A stretch of 64,000 bases of DNA from Defluviicoccus sp. (GCA_029624735.1 JARSSM010000020.1:124001-188000); one strand, 5' to 3'. Shown: positions 34,891 to 44,182, numbered from the stretch's first letter. A program made the numbers and translations. Notes: generated from the letters alone by a model not told the origin.

Positions 34891-36617
34891 CCGCACCCGG
34901 CGTTGGTGCCGGAGCCGCCGCCTTGGGTTCTCCGGCGGCAGCGGGAACGGGCTCCGGCCGGGTGGCTGGGGAGCGGCTCGTCATGGCGGGCGGGCTTGCG
35001 GCGCTGGCCGCCTTCCTCCTCATTTTCGTGGCATTCGCGCTTTACGCGCTCCTGTCCAAGAGTTTCGAGGACCGGACCGGGGCCTTCATCGGCCTCGACA
35101 ACTTCATCGCCTACTTCTCCAACCCGGCGCTGTTCCAATCGATCGGCAACAGCCTGTTCATCTCCATCGTTTCGACCGTCATCACGACCACGATCGCCTT
35201 CCTGTTCGCCTACGGACTCAGCCGCACCTGCATGCCGGCCAAGGGACTGTTCCGCGCCATCGCCTCGATCCCGATCCTGGCGCCTTCGCTGCTGCCGGCG
35301 ATCTCGCTGGTCTACCTGTTCGGCAACCAGGGGCTGATCAAGGATTGGCTCTTTGGCGCCAGCATCTACGGGCCGATCGGCATCGTTACCGGCATGGTCT
35401 TCTTCACCCTGCCGCACGCGATCATGATCCTCTACACCGCGATGTCGCTTGCGGATTCGAGGCTTTACGAAGCGGCGCAGGTGCTGGGCGCCAGCCGGGT
35501 GCGGACGTTCTTCACCGTCACGCTGCCGGGGATCCGCTACGGCTTGGTCAGCACCGTCCTCGTCGTGTTCACGCTGGTGATCACCGACTTTGGCGTGCCG
35601 AAGGTGATCGGCGGCCGCTACAACGTGCTGGCGACGGACGTTTATAAGCAAGTGGTCGGCCAGCAGAACTTCGAGATGGGCGCGGTCGTCGGCATGATCC
35701 TCTTGACCCCGGCGCTGCTCGCCTTCGTCGTCGATCGCTGGGCGCAGCGCCGGCAATCGGCGAGCCTGTCGGCACGCGCGGTGCCGCTGATGCCCAAGCC
35801 CAACCGGGTCACGGATGGGATCTATCTCGCCATCTGCGGCCTGATCAGCCTGTTCCTGCTCGGCATCCTCGGCGTTTCGGCCTACGCCTCGTTCGTGAAG
35901 TTCTGGCCCTACGACCTCGGCCTGACGCTCGCCAACTACGACTTTTCCGTCGTCGATGCCGATGGCTGGAAGTCGTTCTTCAACTCGCTCAGGATGGCGA
36001 CGCTGACCGCGGTCATCGGCAGCACGGTGGTGTTTGCCGGCGCCTATCTGGTCGAGAAGGGCCGGGGCGCTACGTGGCTGCGCTCGGGTGTTCACCTCTT
36101 GGCGATGGTACCGTTGGCGGTCCCGGGCTTGGTGCTCGGCATCTCCTACATCTTCTTCTTCAATGCGCCATGGAACCCGCTCAACTTCCTGGTCGGCACC
36201 ATGGCTATCCTCGTGTTGTCGACCATCGTCCACTTCTACACGGTGAGCCACCTGACTGCGGTGACCGCACTGAAACAGATCGACCCCGAGTTCGAGAGTG
36301 TTTCCGCATCGCTGAAGGTGCCGTTCTATCGGACTTTCTGGCGGGTTACGGTGCCGGTTTGCCTGCCTACCATCCTCGACATCGCGCTTTACCTGTTCGT
36401 CAATGCCATGACGACGGTCTCGGCGGTCGTGTTCTTGTTCTCCTCAGACACCCGACCGGCGGCAGTGGCGGTGCTGGCGATGGACGATGCCGGCAGTGTT
36501 GCCGCGGCCGCCGCGATGGCGATGCTGATTGTCTACACGTCGGCCACGGTCCGCTTCCTGCATACTCTTGCCTCCCAGTCGTTGACCCGCCGTACCCAGG
36601 CTTGGCGGCGGCGCTGA
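34887..36617 (+). CDS. 2-aminoethylphosphonate ABC transporter, fused permease
   Basis: A 576-residue permease with two BPD_transp_1 halves (about 60-285 and 320-560) and about 12 membrane segments, the two-in-one layout of FbpB and some phosphonate permeases. Each half has an EAA-like loop (AAQVLGASRVRTFFTVTLP in the first, ESVSASLKVPFYRTFWRVTVP in the second). The N-terminal 30 residues are Gly/Ala-rich and probably disordered. Confidence 0.88.
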   Translation: MTAPGVGAGAAALGSPAAAGTGSGRVAGERLVMAGGLAALAAFLLIFVAFALYALLSKSFEDRTGAFIGLDNFIAYFSNPALFQSIGNSLFISIVSTVITTTIAFLFAYGLSRTCMPAKGLFRAIASIPILAPSLLPAISLVYLFGNQGLIKDWLFGASIYGPIGIVTGMVFFTLPHAIMILYTAMSLADSRLYEAAQVLGASRVRTFFTVTLPGIRYGLVSTVLVVFTLVITDFGVPKVIGGRYNVLATDVYKQVVGQQNFEMGAVVGMILLTPALLAFVVDRWAQRRQSASLSARAVPLMPKPNRVTDGIYLAICGLISLFLLGILGVSAYASFVKFWPYDLGLTLANYDFSVVDADGWKSFFNSLRMATLTAVIGSTVVFAGAYLVEKGRGATWLRSGVHLLAMVPLAVPGLVLGISYIFFFNAPWNPLNFLVGTMAILVLSTIVHFYTVSHLTAVTALKQIDPEFESVSASLKVPFYRTFWRVTVPVCLPTILDIALYLFVNAMTTVSAVVFLFSSDTRPAAVAVLAMDDAGSVAAAAAMAMLIVYTSATVRFLHTLASQSLTRRTQAWRRR

Positions 36618-36648
36618 TCTGCGCTGCCGTGCCCGCAAGAGGTTTCCC

Positions 36649-37788
36649 ATGCGCGAACCGATCCTGTTGACTCCTGGGCCGCTGACCACCTCGGCCACGG
36701 TCAAACAGGCGATGCTGCGCGACTGGGGATCGCGCGATGCCGCCTTTATCGCCCTCAATCGCCGCATCCGCGAGCGGCTGCTGGCGCTGGCGCAAGCAGC
36801 TGACAGCCACGTCTGCGTGCCGGTCCAGGGTTCGGGCACCTTTGCCGTCGAGGCCACCATCGGCACCCTGGTGCCGGGCGACGGCCGGCTGCTGGTGCTC
36901 GTCAATGGTGCGTACGGCCGGCGGATGGTGCGCATCGCCGAGGTCATCGGCCTCGCCGTGACGTCGCTGAGCTGGCCGGAGGACGAGGCGGTGGACGCGC
37001 AAGCCCTTGATCAGGCGCTCGCGGCCGATCCGGCGATCAGTCATGTCGCCATCGTCCACTGCGAGACGACATCCGGCATCCTCAATCCGCTGCAAGATGT
37101 TGCGGACGTCTGCGCGCGGCACCGGCGATCGCTCCTTATCGATGCGATGAGCAGCTTCGGTGCTTTGCCGATCGATGCGCGGCAAACACCGTTTGCGGCG
37201 GTGATGGCGAGTGCCAACAAATGCCTTGAGGGCGTGCCCGGCGTCGGCTTCGCGCTGATCCGCCGTGAGGCGCTGGAAGCGGCCAAGAACAACGCTCCTT
37301 CATTGAGTCTCGATCTCTACGATCAATGGCAGGGCCTGGAGGCGAACGGCCAGTGGCGGTTCACGCCGCCGACGCACGTGCTCGCGGCCTTCGACCAGGC
37401 GCTCGATGAGCATGCGGCAGAAGGCGGCGTTGCCGGCCGCGGTGCCCGCTACCGCCGCAATCACCAGATCCTTGTCGAGGGGATGAGCGCACTCGGCTTC
37501 GCGATGCTGGTGCCGCCGCTGCTGCAGGCACCGATCATCGTTACCTTCCTGATGCCGGCCGATCCGCGCTTTGTGTTCGCTGAATTCTACGACCGGCTGC
37601 GGGAAAAGGGCTTCGCGATCTACCCTGGCAAGCTGACCGTGGCCGCGAGCTTCCGCATCGGCTGCATCGGCCGGATCGGCGAGGCGGAGATCCGCGCCGC
37701 GCTTACTGCGATCGGTGAGACGATGCGCGAGATGGGCGTCGCGTCGGGCGCGCCGGCGCTGCGCGGCGAGACGGAGAGGCGCGAATGA
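36649..37788 (+). CDS. phnW: 2-aminoethylphosphonate:pyruvate transaminase PhnW
   Basis: A 379-residue fold-type I PLP enzyme that transfers the amino group of 2-aminoethylphosphonate to pyruvate, giving phosphonoacetaldehyde and alanine. It begins PILLTPGPLTTSATVKQAM, as the family does. The PLP-contacting aspartate lies in LLIDAMSSFG (D165) and the Schiff-base lysine is K191 in SANKCLEG. AAGAGG precedes the ATG. It overlaps phnX by 4 bp. Confidence 0.93.
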   Translation: MREPILLTPGPLTTSATVKQAMLRDWGSRDAAFIALNRRIRERLLALAQAADSHVCVPVQGSGTFAVEATIGTLVPGDGRLLVLVNGAYGRRMVRIAEVIGLAVTSLSWPEDEAVDAQALDQALAADPAISHVAIVHCETTSGILNPLQDVADVCARHRRSLLIDAMSSFGALPIDARQTPFAAVMASANKCLEGVPGVGFALIRREALEAAKNNAPSLSLDLYDQWQGLEANGQWRFTPPTHVLAAFDQALDEHAAEGGVAGRGARYRRNHQILVEGMSALGFAMLVPPLLQAPIIVTFLMPADPRFVFAEFYDRLREKGFAIYPGKLTVAASFRIGCIGRIGEAEIRAALTAIGETMREMGVASGAPALRGETERRE

Positions 37789-38615
37789 GTGGAGTGAGCT
37801 GCCGCCGCTATCGCGGACCGCTGAAGGCCGCCGTGCTCGACTGGGCTGGTACGGTCGTCGACTTCGGCTGCCAGGCACCGGCGGCAACCTTTGTCGAAGC
37901 ATTCGCCGCCGAAGGTGTTGCGATCAGCATCGCTCAAGCCCGCGCGCCGATGGGGATGGCCAAGCGCGACCACATCAAGGCGATTACGGCGATGCCGGAC
38001 GTCGCCTCCGCCTGGCAGGCGCGGAACGGTCGCGCGATCGGCGAGGCGGATATCGACCGCCTGTACGACGCGTTCCTGCCACTGCAGCTTGCGGCCGTTC
38101 GTCGCCACGCGCGGCTGATCCCCGGTGCGCTTGAAGCGGTCGAGAGCATGCGGGCGCAGGGCTTCGCGATCGGCACCACCACCGGCTATCCGCGCGCGGT
38201 GATGGCCGTCGTTGCGGCCGAGGCCGAGGCGCAAGGCTACCGGCCGGATTGCGTGATCGCGGCCGAGGATGCGCCGCTGGGTCGGCCGTCGCCGTTTCCG
38301 GCGCTCGCCGCGCTCGCCCGGCTCGGCGTCTATCCGGTCGAGGCCGTGGTCAAGATCGGCGATACCGTGGTCGATATCGAGGAAGGGCTGAACGGCGGCA
38401 TGTGGTCGGTGGGGATCACGGTCACCGGCAACGAGGTGGGTCTGACCGAGGCGGAGTGGCAGGCCCTTGACGAGCGATCCCGTGCCCAGCGGCGCGATGA
38501 GGCGGCGGAGAAGCTGCACAGCGCGGGCGCCCACTACGTTGTCGACTCCGTCGGTGAGGTCTTGCATGTCCTCAACGCGATCAACCGGCGGCTTGCCCGC
38601 GGCGACAGGCCTTGA
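37785..38615 (+). CDS. phnX: Phosphonoacetaldehyde hydrolase PhnX
   Basis: A 276-residue HAD-superfamily enzyme that cleaves the C-P bond of phosphonoacetaldehyde to acetaldehyde and phosphate. The nucleophile is D19 in VLDWAGTVVD and the Schiff-base lysine is K60 in MGMAKRDHI. Their 41-residue spacing equals that of the well-studied Bacillus enzyme (D12, K53). The gene is coupled to phnW (ATGA) and to the next gene (TTGA). Confidence 0.94.
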   Translation: MSGVSCRRYRGPLKAAVLDWAGTVVDFGCQAPAATFVEAFAAEGVAISIAQARAPMGMAKRDHIKAITAMPDVASAWQARNGRAIGEADIDRLYDAFLPLQLAAVRRHARLIPGALEAVESMRAQGFAIGTTTGYPRAVMAVVAAEAEAQGYRPDCVIAAEDAPLGRPSPFPALAALARLGVYPVEAVVKIGDTVVDIEEGLNGGMWSVGITVTGNEVGLTEAEWQALDERSRAQRRDEAAEKLHSAGAHYVVDSVGEVLHVLNAINRRLARGDRP

Positions 38616-39994
38616 GCGCAGGCTTCATCGCCAGCGAGGGTGACGTCAACCACGGATCCGAACGGGCCCGCTGGCAGGAAACATCCCTTGGCGAGGCCGG
38701 CCGCTGGCTCGTGGAGCGGGACGCGGCCGTGTTCGTCCGCCAGTCGCTCTCCAGCCCGTGCCTGGCGGCAATCCGGCGTGCCGAAGGCATCTGGATCGAG
38801 GATGCCGATGGTCGGCGGTACATGGACTTCCATGGTAACAGTGCCCATCACGTCGGTTACGCGCACCCGCACGTCATCGCTGCCATTCACCGGCAACTGG
38901 ACGCGCTGTCGTTCGCACCGCGGCGCTTTACTTGCGAGCCGGCCGTCGCGCTGGCCGAGCGCTTGTTGCGCCTCGCGCCCGGCGGCTTCGGCAAGGTGCT
39001 GTTTGCGCCGGGCGGTTCGGAGGCGATCGAGATTGCGCTCAAGCTCGCCCGCGTCGCCACCGGACGGCACCGGACGTTGTCGTTCTGGGACTCCTTCCAC
39101 GGCGCCGGCTTTGGCGCCGCGAGCGTCGGTGGCGAGGCGCTGTTTCGCGCCGGCCGCCTTGGGCCGCTCGTGCCGGGCGATGCGCATGTGCCGCCGTTCG
39201 CGTGCTTCCGCTGCCCGTTCGGTTTTCCGTCGCTAAGCGGTGCGCCCGAACTTGAGCGCTGCCGGATGGCGTGCGCGGCCACGGCCGAGTATACGCTCGC
39301 ACGCGAAGCAGACATCGCCGCCCTGGTGGCGGAGCCGATCCGCGCCGTCCCTTACCTGCCGCCGCCCGGTTTCTGGCCGCGGGTCGGGGCAGCTGCGCAC
39401 GGCGCCGGTGCGCTCATCGTCTTTGATGAAATCCCGACCGGGCTCGGCAAGACCGGCCGCCTGTTCGTTTGCGAGCACACCGGCGTTACGCCGGACATCT
39501 TGGTGCTCGGCAAGGCGCTGGGCGGCGGCGTGCTGCCGCTGGCCGCCGTGCTGGTCCGCGCCGACCTTGACGTCGCGCCGGAACTCGCGCTGGGCCACTA
39601 CACGCACGAAAAGAACCCGGTGCTGGCGGCAGCCGCGCTCGCCACGCTTGACGTGATCGAAAACGAAGGACTGGTCGAGAATGCCGCCGCGCTGGGCGAA
39701 TATGCGCGCGCCCGGCTGCAGGAGATCGCGGCCAGCCGGCGCTGCATCGGCGAGGTGCGCGGTCAGGGCCTCCTCATCGGCGTCGAACTCGTGGGCGTTG
39801 ATGGCGCGCCGGCGGCGCGGCTGGCGGAACGGGTCCTGTACCAGGCGCTCGCGCGGGGCTTGAGCTTCAAGCTCACGATGCAGAGCGTGCTGACCCTCTC
39901 GCCGCCCTTGATCATCCGCCGCGACGAACTCGACCAGGCGCTCGCCATCTTGAGCGAAAGCCTCGATGCGGCTTTGGCGGAAGGCGACCGATGA
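38612..39994 (+). CDS. pbfA: PbfA-like (R)-1-hydroxy-2-aminoethylphosphonate ammonia-lyase
   Basis: A 460-residue class III aminotransferase-fold PLP protein. The PLP aspartate is D272 in IVFDEIPTGLGKTG and the Schiff-base lysine is K301 in LGKALGGGVLP. Proteins of this kind in phnW-phnX operons have been shown to be ammonia-lyases (PbfA) that turn hydroxylated 2-aminoethylphosphonate into phosphonoacetaldehyde, feeding PhnX. The assignment here rests on fold and position; an ordinary aminotransferase remains possible. It starts at TTG, overlapping the phnX stop as TTGA. Confidence 0.75.
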   Translation: MSAGFIASEGDVNHGSERARWQETSLGEAGRWLVERDAAVFVRQSLSSPCLAAIRRAEGIWIEDADGRRYMDFHGNSAHHVGYAHPHVIAAIHRQLDALSFAPRRFTCEPAVALAERLLRLAPGGFGKVLFAPGGSEAIEIALKLARVATGRHRTLSFWDSFHGAGFGAASVGGEALFRAGRLGPLVPGDAHVPPFACFRCPFGFPSLSGAPELERCRMACAATAEYTLAREADIAALVAEPIRAVPYLPPPGFWPRVGAAAHGAGALIVFDEIPTGLGKTGRLFVCEHTGVTPDILVLGKALGGGVLPLAAVLVRADLDVAPELALGHYTHEKNPVLAAAALATLDVIENEGLVENAAALGEYARARLQEIAASRRCIGEVRGQGLLIGVELVGVDGAPAARLAERVLYQALARGLSFKLTMQSVLTLSPPLIIRRDELDQALAILSESLDAALAEGDR

Positions 39995-41229
39995 CGGAGC
40001 GGCCGCTGCCGCGCACCGCCGATGCCGTTATCGTCGGCGGTGGCATTCTGGGCTTGAGCGTCGCCTGGCACCTGGCCCGAACCGGCACTGTGCGCGTCGT
40101 CGTCATCGAGCGGCAGTCGCTGGCGAGCCAGGCGAGCAGCCGTGCCGCGGCATTGCTCACGCTCGGCCGTGCCGATCCCCGCTTCACCCGGCTGGTGCAG
40201 CGAACCTTCGTGGCGATCGAGGAACTCGGCAGCATCCTGGGCGCACCGCTGCCACTCCATCGCTACGGCAGCCTGAGCGTTACGACCACGGCAGAAGGGC
40301 GCCGCGGTCTGCAGGCGCTCATCGACGGCGCGACGCGGGCGGGAGTGTCATTCGAAACGCTTGGCGCGGCCGACGCCCGCCGCCTCGTCCCCTGGCTTGC
40401 GGTCACGAAGGACGCCACCTGCGCCTTCTGCCCCGACGATGCCTTCATCGATCCCTATTTGCTGGCATCGGCCTATGGCACTGCGGCGCGAAAGGCGGGG
40501 GCTACGCTTGTCAGCGGCACTGCCGTTACTGGCCTCAGCGTGGCAAGCGGGGGCGTGAGCGGCGTCAGCACCACGGCGGAGACCATCGCTGCTCCCACCG
40601 TCGTGATCGCCGCCGGCGCCTGGAGCAACGTCGTAGCCGCAGCCGCCGGCGCTTCGGTGCCGATGGCGCCGGTGCGCAGCCAGTACTGGATCACGATGCC
40701 GGACGGGCGGTTTCCGCGCCAGCACCCAAGCGTGTTGTTGCCCGACGCACGCACCTACACCCGGCCGGAGCTGGGCGCCCTGTTGTTCGGCATCCGCGAG
40801 GCGAACAGCGTTTCCCTCGACCCGCGCCACCTGCCCGATGATGCCTCGGGCTACGCGTTCACGGACGATCCGGACGGCACGGCGAGCCTGGAGGAGGGCC
40901 TGCCGGCGTTGCGCCGTTATCTGCCCGCTCTCGATGACGTTGGGATCCGCGCGTACCTCACCGGCTTTTCGACCTACACGCCAGATGGCTTGCCCGCGTT
41001 CGGCGCCGCCGCTGGCGTTTCCGGCCTGATGTTCGCCGGCGGCTGCAGTGGTGCTGGCATCGCGATTTCTGGTGGCGTCGGGCTGGCGCTGGCCGAGCTT
41101 GCCTTGGGCCGCGCACCGAGTCTCGCGATCGACCCCTTCCGTTGCGACCGCTTCGGTGCGGCCGATCCGTTCGATCCGGCCTTCCGCGCCCGCTGTGCCG
41201 CCGCGCGGTCGAACAAGCGCACAGGATAA
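39991..41229 (+). CDS. FAD-dependent oxidoreductase (DAO family) of the phosphonate operon
   Basis: A 412-residue D-amino-acid-oxidase-type flavoprotein. The dinucleotide-binding motif VIVGGGILGLSVAWHLA is at the N-terminus and the FAD-binding C-terminal motif GLMFAGGCSGAGIAISGGVG near residue 350. FAD oxidoreductases recur in phosphonate clusters (PbfC/PbfD types) and oxidise aminoethylphosphonate or N-methyl derivatives to phosphonoacetaldehyde. Which subtype this is cannot be told here. It overlaps the PbfA-like gene by 4 bp. Confidence 0.82.
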   Translation: MTERPLPRTADAVIVGGGILGLSVAWHLARTGTVRVVVIERQSLASQASSRAAALLTLGRADPRFTRLVQRTFVAIEELGSILGAPLPLHRYGSLSVTTTAEGRRGLQALIDGATRAGVSFETLGAADARRLVPWLAVTKDATCAFCPDDAFIDPYLLASAYGTAARKAGATLVSGTAVTGLSVASGGVSGVSTTAETIAAPTVVIAAGAWSNVVAAAAGASVPMAPVRSQYWITMPDGRFPRQHPSVLLPDARTYTRPELGALLFGIREANSVSLDPRHLPDDASGYAFTDDPDGTASLEEGLPALRRYLPALDDVGIRAYLTGFSTYTPDGLPAFGAAAGVSGLMFAGGCSGAGIAISGGVGLALAELALGRAPSLAIDPFRCDRFGAADPFDPAFRARCAAARSNKRTG

Positions 41230-41384
41230 GCGCGCGCAGGATGACGCGGTTGCCGGCGGCCCTGCCGGTTCGCAAGGACCTTGCCCCGGCTGACGGCGGC
41301 GTGCGAGAGAACGGCGCGCATCGAGCGCGCGCGCCGGACCAGCCGGTCCGGCACCCACTGACGACCGATGAGAGGGAGGAAGCC

Positions 41385-42245
41385 ATGCAGAGAGGGGTGT
41401 TTGCTGTCTTGGCGCTGGTGTTTTTCTGCAGCCAGGGGATAGCGGCGGAACCGGGGGGAACGCTTGAACGGATCAAGTCGACCGGCACGTTCACGATTGC
41501 GCATCGCGAGGAATCGCCGCCGTTCTCGTTCGTCGATGACCAAGGCCGGCCGGCTGGTTATGCGATCGATCTCTGCCTGCGGATCGCCAAGGCGGTCAAG
41601 GATCAACTCGGTCTTGCTGATCTCGACATCCGCTATGTCGCCGTCAGCTCCGAGAACCGGCTGCAGACGGTCGCTGACGGAGCGGCGGACATTGAGTGCG
41701 GCAACACGACCAACACGCTGTCGCGGCAACAGATAGTCGATTTCACGAACACCACTTTCATCACCGGCGCCAGCCTCTTGGCCCGGCCGGAGTCGAACAT
41801 CACGACGCTCGCCGACTTGCGCGGCAAGTCGGTCACCGTCGTTGAAGGCACGACGACCGAGAAGGTGCTGACCGAGCGGCTGAAGCGGGAGCTGATTGAC
41901 GCGAACGTTGTCACCGTCAAGGACCACAATGCGGGGGTTGAGGCGCTTGAGGCCGGCAAGGCCGCGGCGCACGCCGGCGACCAGCTGGTTCTGATCGGCC
42001 TTGCCAAGGCGGCGAAGAAGCCGGGTTACTTCGCGCTCGCTTCGGAAGTCTTCTCCTACGAGCCGTATGCGCTTGCCGTCCGCCGCAACGACGCCGATTT
42101 CCGCCTCGTCGCCAATCGGGCGCTGGCCCAGCTCTATCGCTCTGGCGAAATCGGCGAGATCTACAAGCGGTGGTTCGGCGATTGGGGCGGCAAGCCCAGC
42201 CAGCTGCTGCTCGCCATGTTTGCCCTGAACGCCTTGCCGGAGTAG
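41385..42245 (+). CDS. Amino-acid-type ABC solute-binding protein (orphan)
   Basis: A 286-residue periplasmic binding protein of family 3 (polar amino acid, GltI/AapJ-like). A signal peptide ends near IAA-EPG. The family segments FSFVDDQGRPAGYAIDLCLRIA and IECGNTTNTLSRQQIVDFTN are clear. GAGGGAGGA lies directly before the ATG. It has no permease or ATPase partner nearby and lies 155 bp after the phosphonate oxidoreductase gene, so it may share that transcript. Confidence 0.87.
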   Translation: MQRGVFAVLALVFFCSQGIAAEPGGTLERIKSTGTFTIAHREESPPFSFVDDQGRPAGYAIDLCLRIAKAVKDQLGLADLDIRYVAVSSENRLQTVADGAADIECGNTTNTLSRQQIVDFTNTTFITGASLLARPESNITTLADLRGKSVTVVEGTTTEKVLTERLKRELIDANVVTVKDHNAGVEALEAGKAAAHAGDQLVLIGLAKAAKKPGYFALASEVFSYEPYALAVRRNDADFRLVANRALAQLYRSGEIGEIYKRWFGDWGGKPSQLLLAMFALNALPE

Positions 42246-42545
42246 CCGCGAAAACGACCGCACGGGGCGACTCGGCCGAATCGGCCGATTCGCCCGATTC
42301 GGTCGATTCGCTGCCCGACCTGCGACGCCCCATCGGCCTGTTGCACTGAGTTTCCCCCCAGCAACCGGGAAGAGTCCTTTCTTTGACGGGCTTAAGCGCG
42401 TCGCGGCGGCGGGTCGCGAATCGCCGCTTGCCAACGGGGTGTCGAGTCTGCTCAAACAACCCCACGATGTTGGTGCAAACGAGCGGCTGAACCACAACAT
42501 GATGAAGACGAGCGCAAGAACGGCGGCACTGCCGAGGCGGGCCCA
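42246..42545. other. Spacer with a 9-bp tandem repeat and palindrome
   Basis: 300 bp without a gene. From about 42271 to 42311 five diverged 9-mers follow each other (forms of TTCGGCCGA). Within them CGAATCGGCCGATTCG (42277-42292) is a perfect 16-bp palindrome. The tract lies 26 bp after the binding-protein gene and may act as a 3' hairpin. The rest should hold the minC promoter, which I cannot pinpoint. Confidence 0.5.
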
Positions 42546-43310
42546 ATGACGGCGCCAGTGCGCAAGGCCGGCCCTGCCGAGGAGACCGTCAGCATTCAGT
42601 TCCGCGGCGGGCTGTACACGCTGATGCGGCTCAAGATCAGCAATCCGCGCGATCAGGCCTTCTTCACGGCGCTGATGACCAAGATCGCCCAGGCACCGGA
42701 CTTCTTCCGCCACGCGCCGGTGGTCCTCGATCTGCAGGATCTCGCCGACGCGCCGCCGTTCAACATGGCGGAGTTGATCCGACGCCTGCGCCAGCATCAA
42801 CTGGTGCCGGTTGCGGTCGCCAACGGCACGGACGAGCAGAACAAGTCTGCGATCAACGCCGGCATCAGTATTTTGCGCGGCGGCGGCGGCGGCGAGGCAG
42901 CGGTGCCGCGCGCGGCGGAAATCTCCGTGCTGCCGACGGGTGAGCCGCGCGAAGCCTCGGCAGCGGCGGTGCCTGCGGCCGGGCAGACGCTGCTGGTCAC
43001 CCAGGCGGTCCGCTCGGGCCAGCAGATTTACGCCCGGCATAGCGACATCGTCGTCCTGGCCTCGATCAGCGCCGGCGCCGAGCTGTTGAGCGACGGCCAT
43101 ATTCACGTTTACGGCACGCTGCGCGGGCGCGCGCACGCGGGCCTGAAGGGCAATGGAGCCGCACGCATTTTCTGCCGCAGCCTGGAGGCGGAGCTGGTGT
43201 CGATCGCCGGCTTTTGGCGCGTCCGCGAGGACATGCCGGACGATCTGATCGGCAAACCGGTGCAAGTCTTCCTCAAGGGCGAGCAGGTGGTTATCGAGCC
43301 GCTGCCCTAG
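42546..43310 (+). CDS. minC: Septum site-determining protein MinC
   Basis: A 254-residue division inhibitor that blocks FtsZ assembly away from midcell. The N-terminal MinC_N domain (about 1-105) is followed by a Gly-rich linker (RGGGGGE) and the C-terminal beta-helix (about 145-250), which contains SGQQIYARHSDIVVLASISAG. It is the first gene of minCDE. Confidence 0.93.
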   Translation: MTAPVRKAGPAEETVSIQFRGGLYTLMRLKISNPRDQAFFTALMTKIAQAPDFFRHAPVVLDLQDLADAPPFNMAELIRRLRQHQLVPVAVANGTDEQNKSAINAGISILRGGGGGEAAVPRAAEISVLPTGEPREASAAAVPAAGQTLLVTQAVRSGQQIYARHSDIVVLASISAGAELLSDGHIHVYGTLRGRAHAGLKGNGAARIFCRSLEAELVSIAGFWRVREDMPDDLIGKPVQVFLKGEQVVIEPLP

Positions 43311-43366
43311 AGGCGAGCGGATTTCAGGCTTGGCACACGGGTAACGGCAAGGCAGTGGAGGACAAA

Positions 43367-44182
43367 TTGGGTAAAGTCATCGTCATGACGTCGGGCAAGG
43401 GCGGGGTCGGCAAGACGACAACCAGCGCCGCCTTCAGTGCCGGCCTCGCATCCCGCGGGCACAAAACCGTTGTCATCGATTTCGACGTCGGCCTGCGCAA
43501 CCTCGACCTGATCATGGGCTGCGAGCGGCGGGTGGTGTTCGATTTCGTCCATGTCATCAACGGCGACGCTCGCCTGAACCAGGCGCTGATCCGCGACAAG
43601 CGGCTGGAGCACCTCTACATCCTGCCGACCAGCCAGACTCGCGACAAGGATGCGCTGACCCGCGAGGGCGTCGAGCGCGTGCTGACGGAACTGCGCGAGC
43701 AGTTCGAGTACATCATCTGCGACAGCCCGGCCGGCATCGAACGCGGCGCCCTGATGGCGCTCTACTTCGCCGACGAGGCGATCATCGTCACCAACCCGGA
43801 AGTCTCGAGCGTGCGCGACAGCGACCGCATCTTAGGGGTCTTGCAGAGCCGCTCGCGCCGCGCCGAGGAGGGCCTCGATCCCGTGCGTGAGCACCTGCTG
43901 CTCTCCCGCTACGATCCGGAGCGGGTCGAGCGCGGCGAGATGATGAAGGTCGATGATGTGCTGGAGATCCTGGCCATCCCGCTGCTCGGCGTGATCCCGG
44001 AGAGCCGCTCGGTGCTGAAGGCGTCCAACGTCGGCACGCCGGTCATCCTCGATCCGCAGTCCGCCGCCGGCGATGCCTATCGCGATGCCGTCGGCCGCTT
44101 TCTCGGCGAGTCGCTGCCCTTCCGCTTCATGCGCCCAGAACGGCGCGGCCTGTTCCAGCGGTTCCTCAGGAGGTCGGCATGA
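43367..44182 (+). CDS. minD: Septum site-determining ATPase MinD
   Basis: A 271-residue deviant-Walker ATPase that recruits MinC to the membrane. With a TTG start at 43367 the N-terminus reads MGKVIVMTSGKGGVGKTTT, and the two catalytic lysines fall at K11 and K16, exactly as in E. coli MinD. GGAGG lies 5 bases before this TTG. A GTG at 43355 is the alternative but has no Shine-Dalgarno. The C-terminus (LFQRFLRR) is the usual amphipathic membrane-targeting helix. It overlaps minE by 4 bp. Confidence 0.94.
   Translation: MGKVIVMTSGKGGVGKTTTSAAFSAGLASRGHKTVVIDFDVGLRNLDLIMGCERRVVFDFVHVINGDARLNQALIRDKRLEHLYILPTSQTRDKDALTREGVERVLTELREQFEYIICDSPAGIERGALMALYFADEAIIVTNPEVSSVRDSDRILGVLQSRSRRAEEGLDPVREHLLLSRYDPERVERGEMMKVDDVLEILAIPLLGVIPESRSVLKASNVGTPVILDPQSAAGDAYRDAVGRFLGESLPFRFMRPERRGLFQRFLRRSA

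Noticed and set aside
40974-43265. A 763-codon minus-strand frame across the oxidoreductase, binding protein and minC genes
   Set aside because: It spans three recognised plus-strand genes and their spacers and has no recognisable domain.
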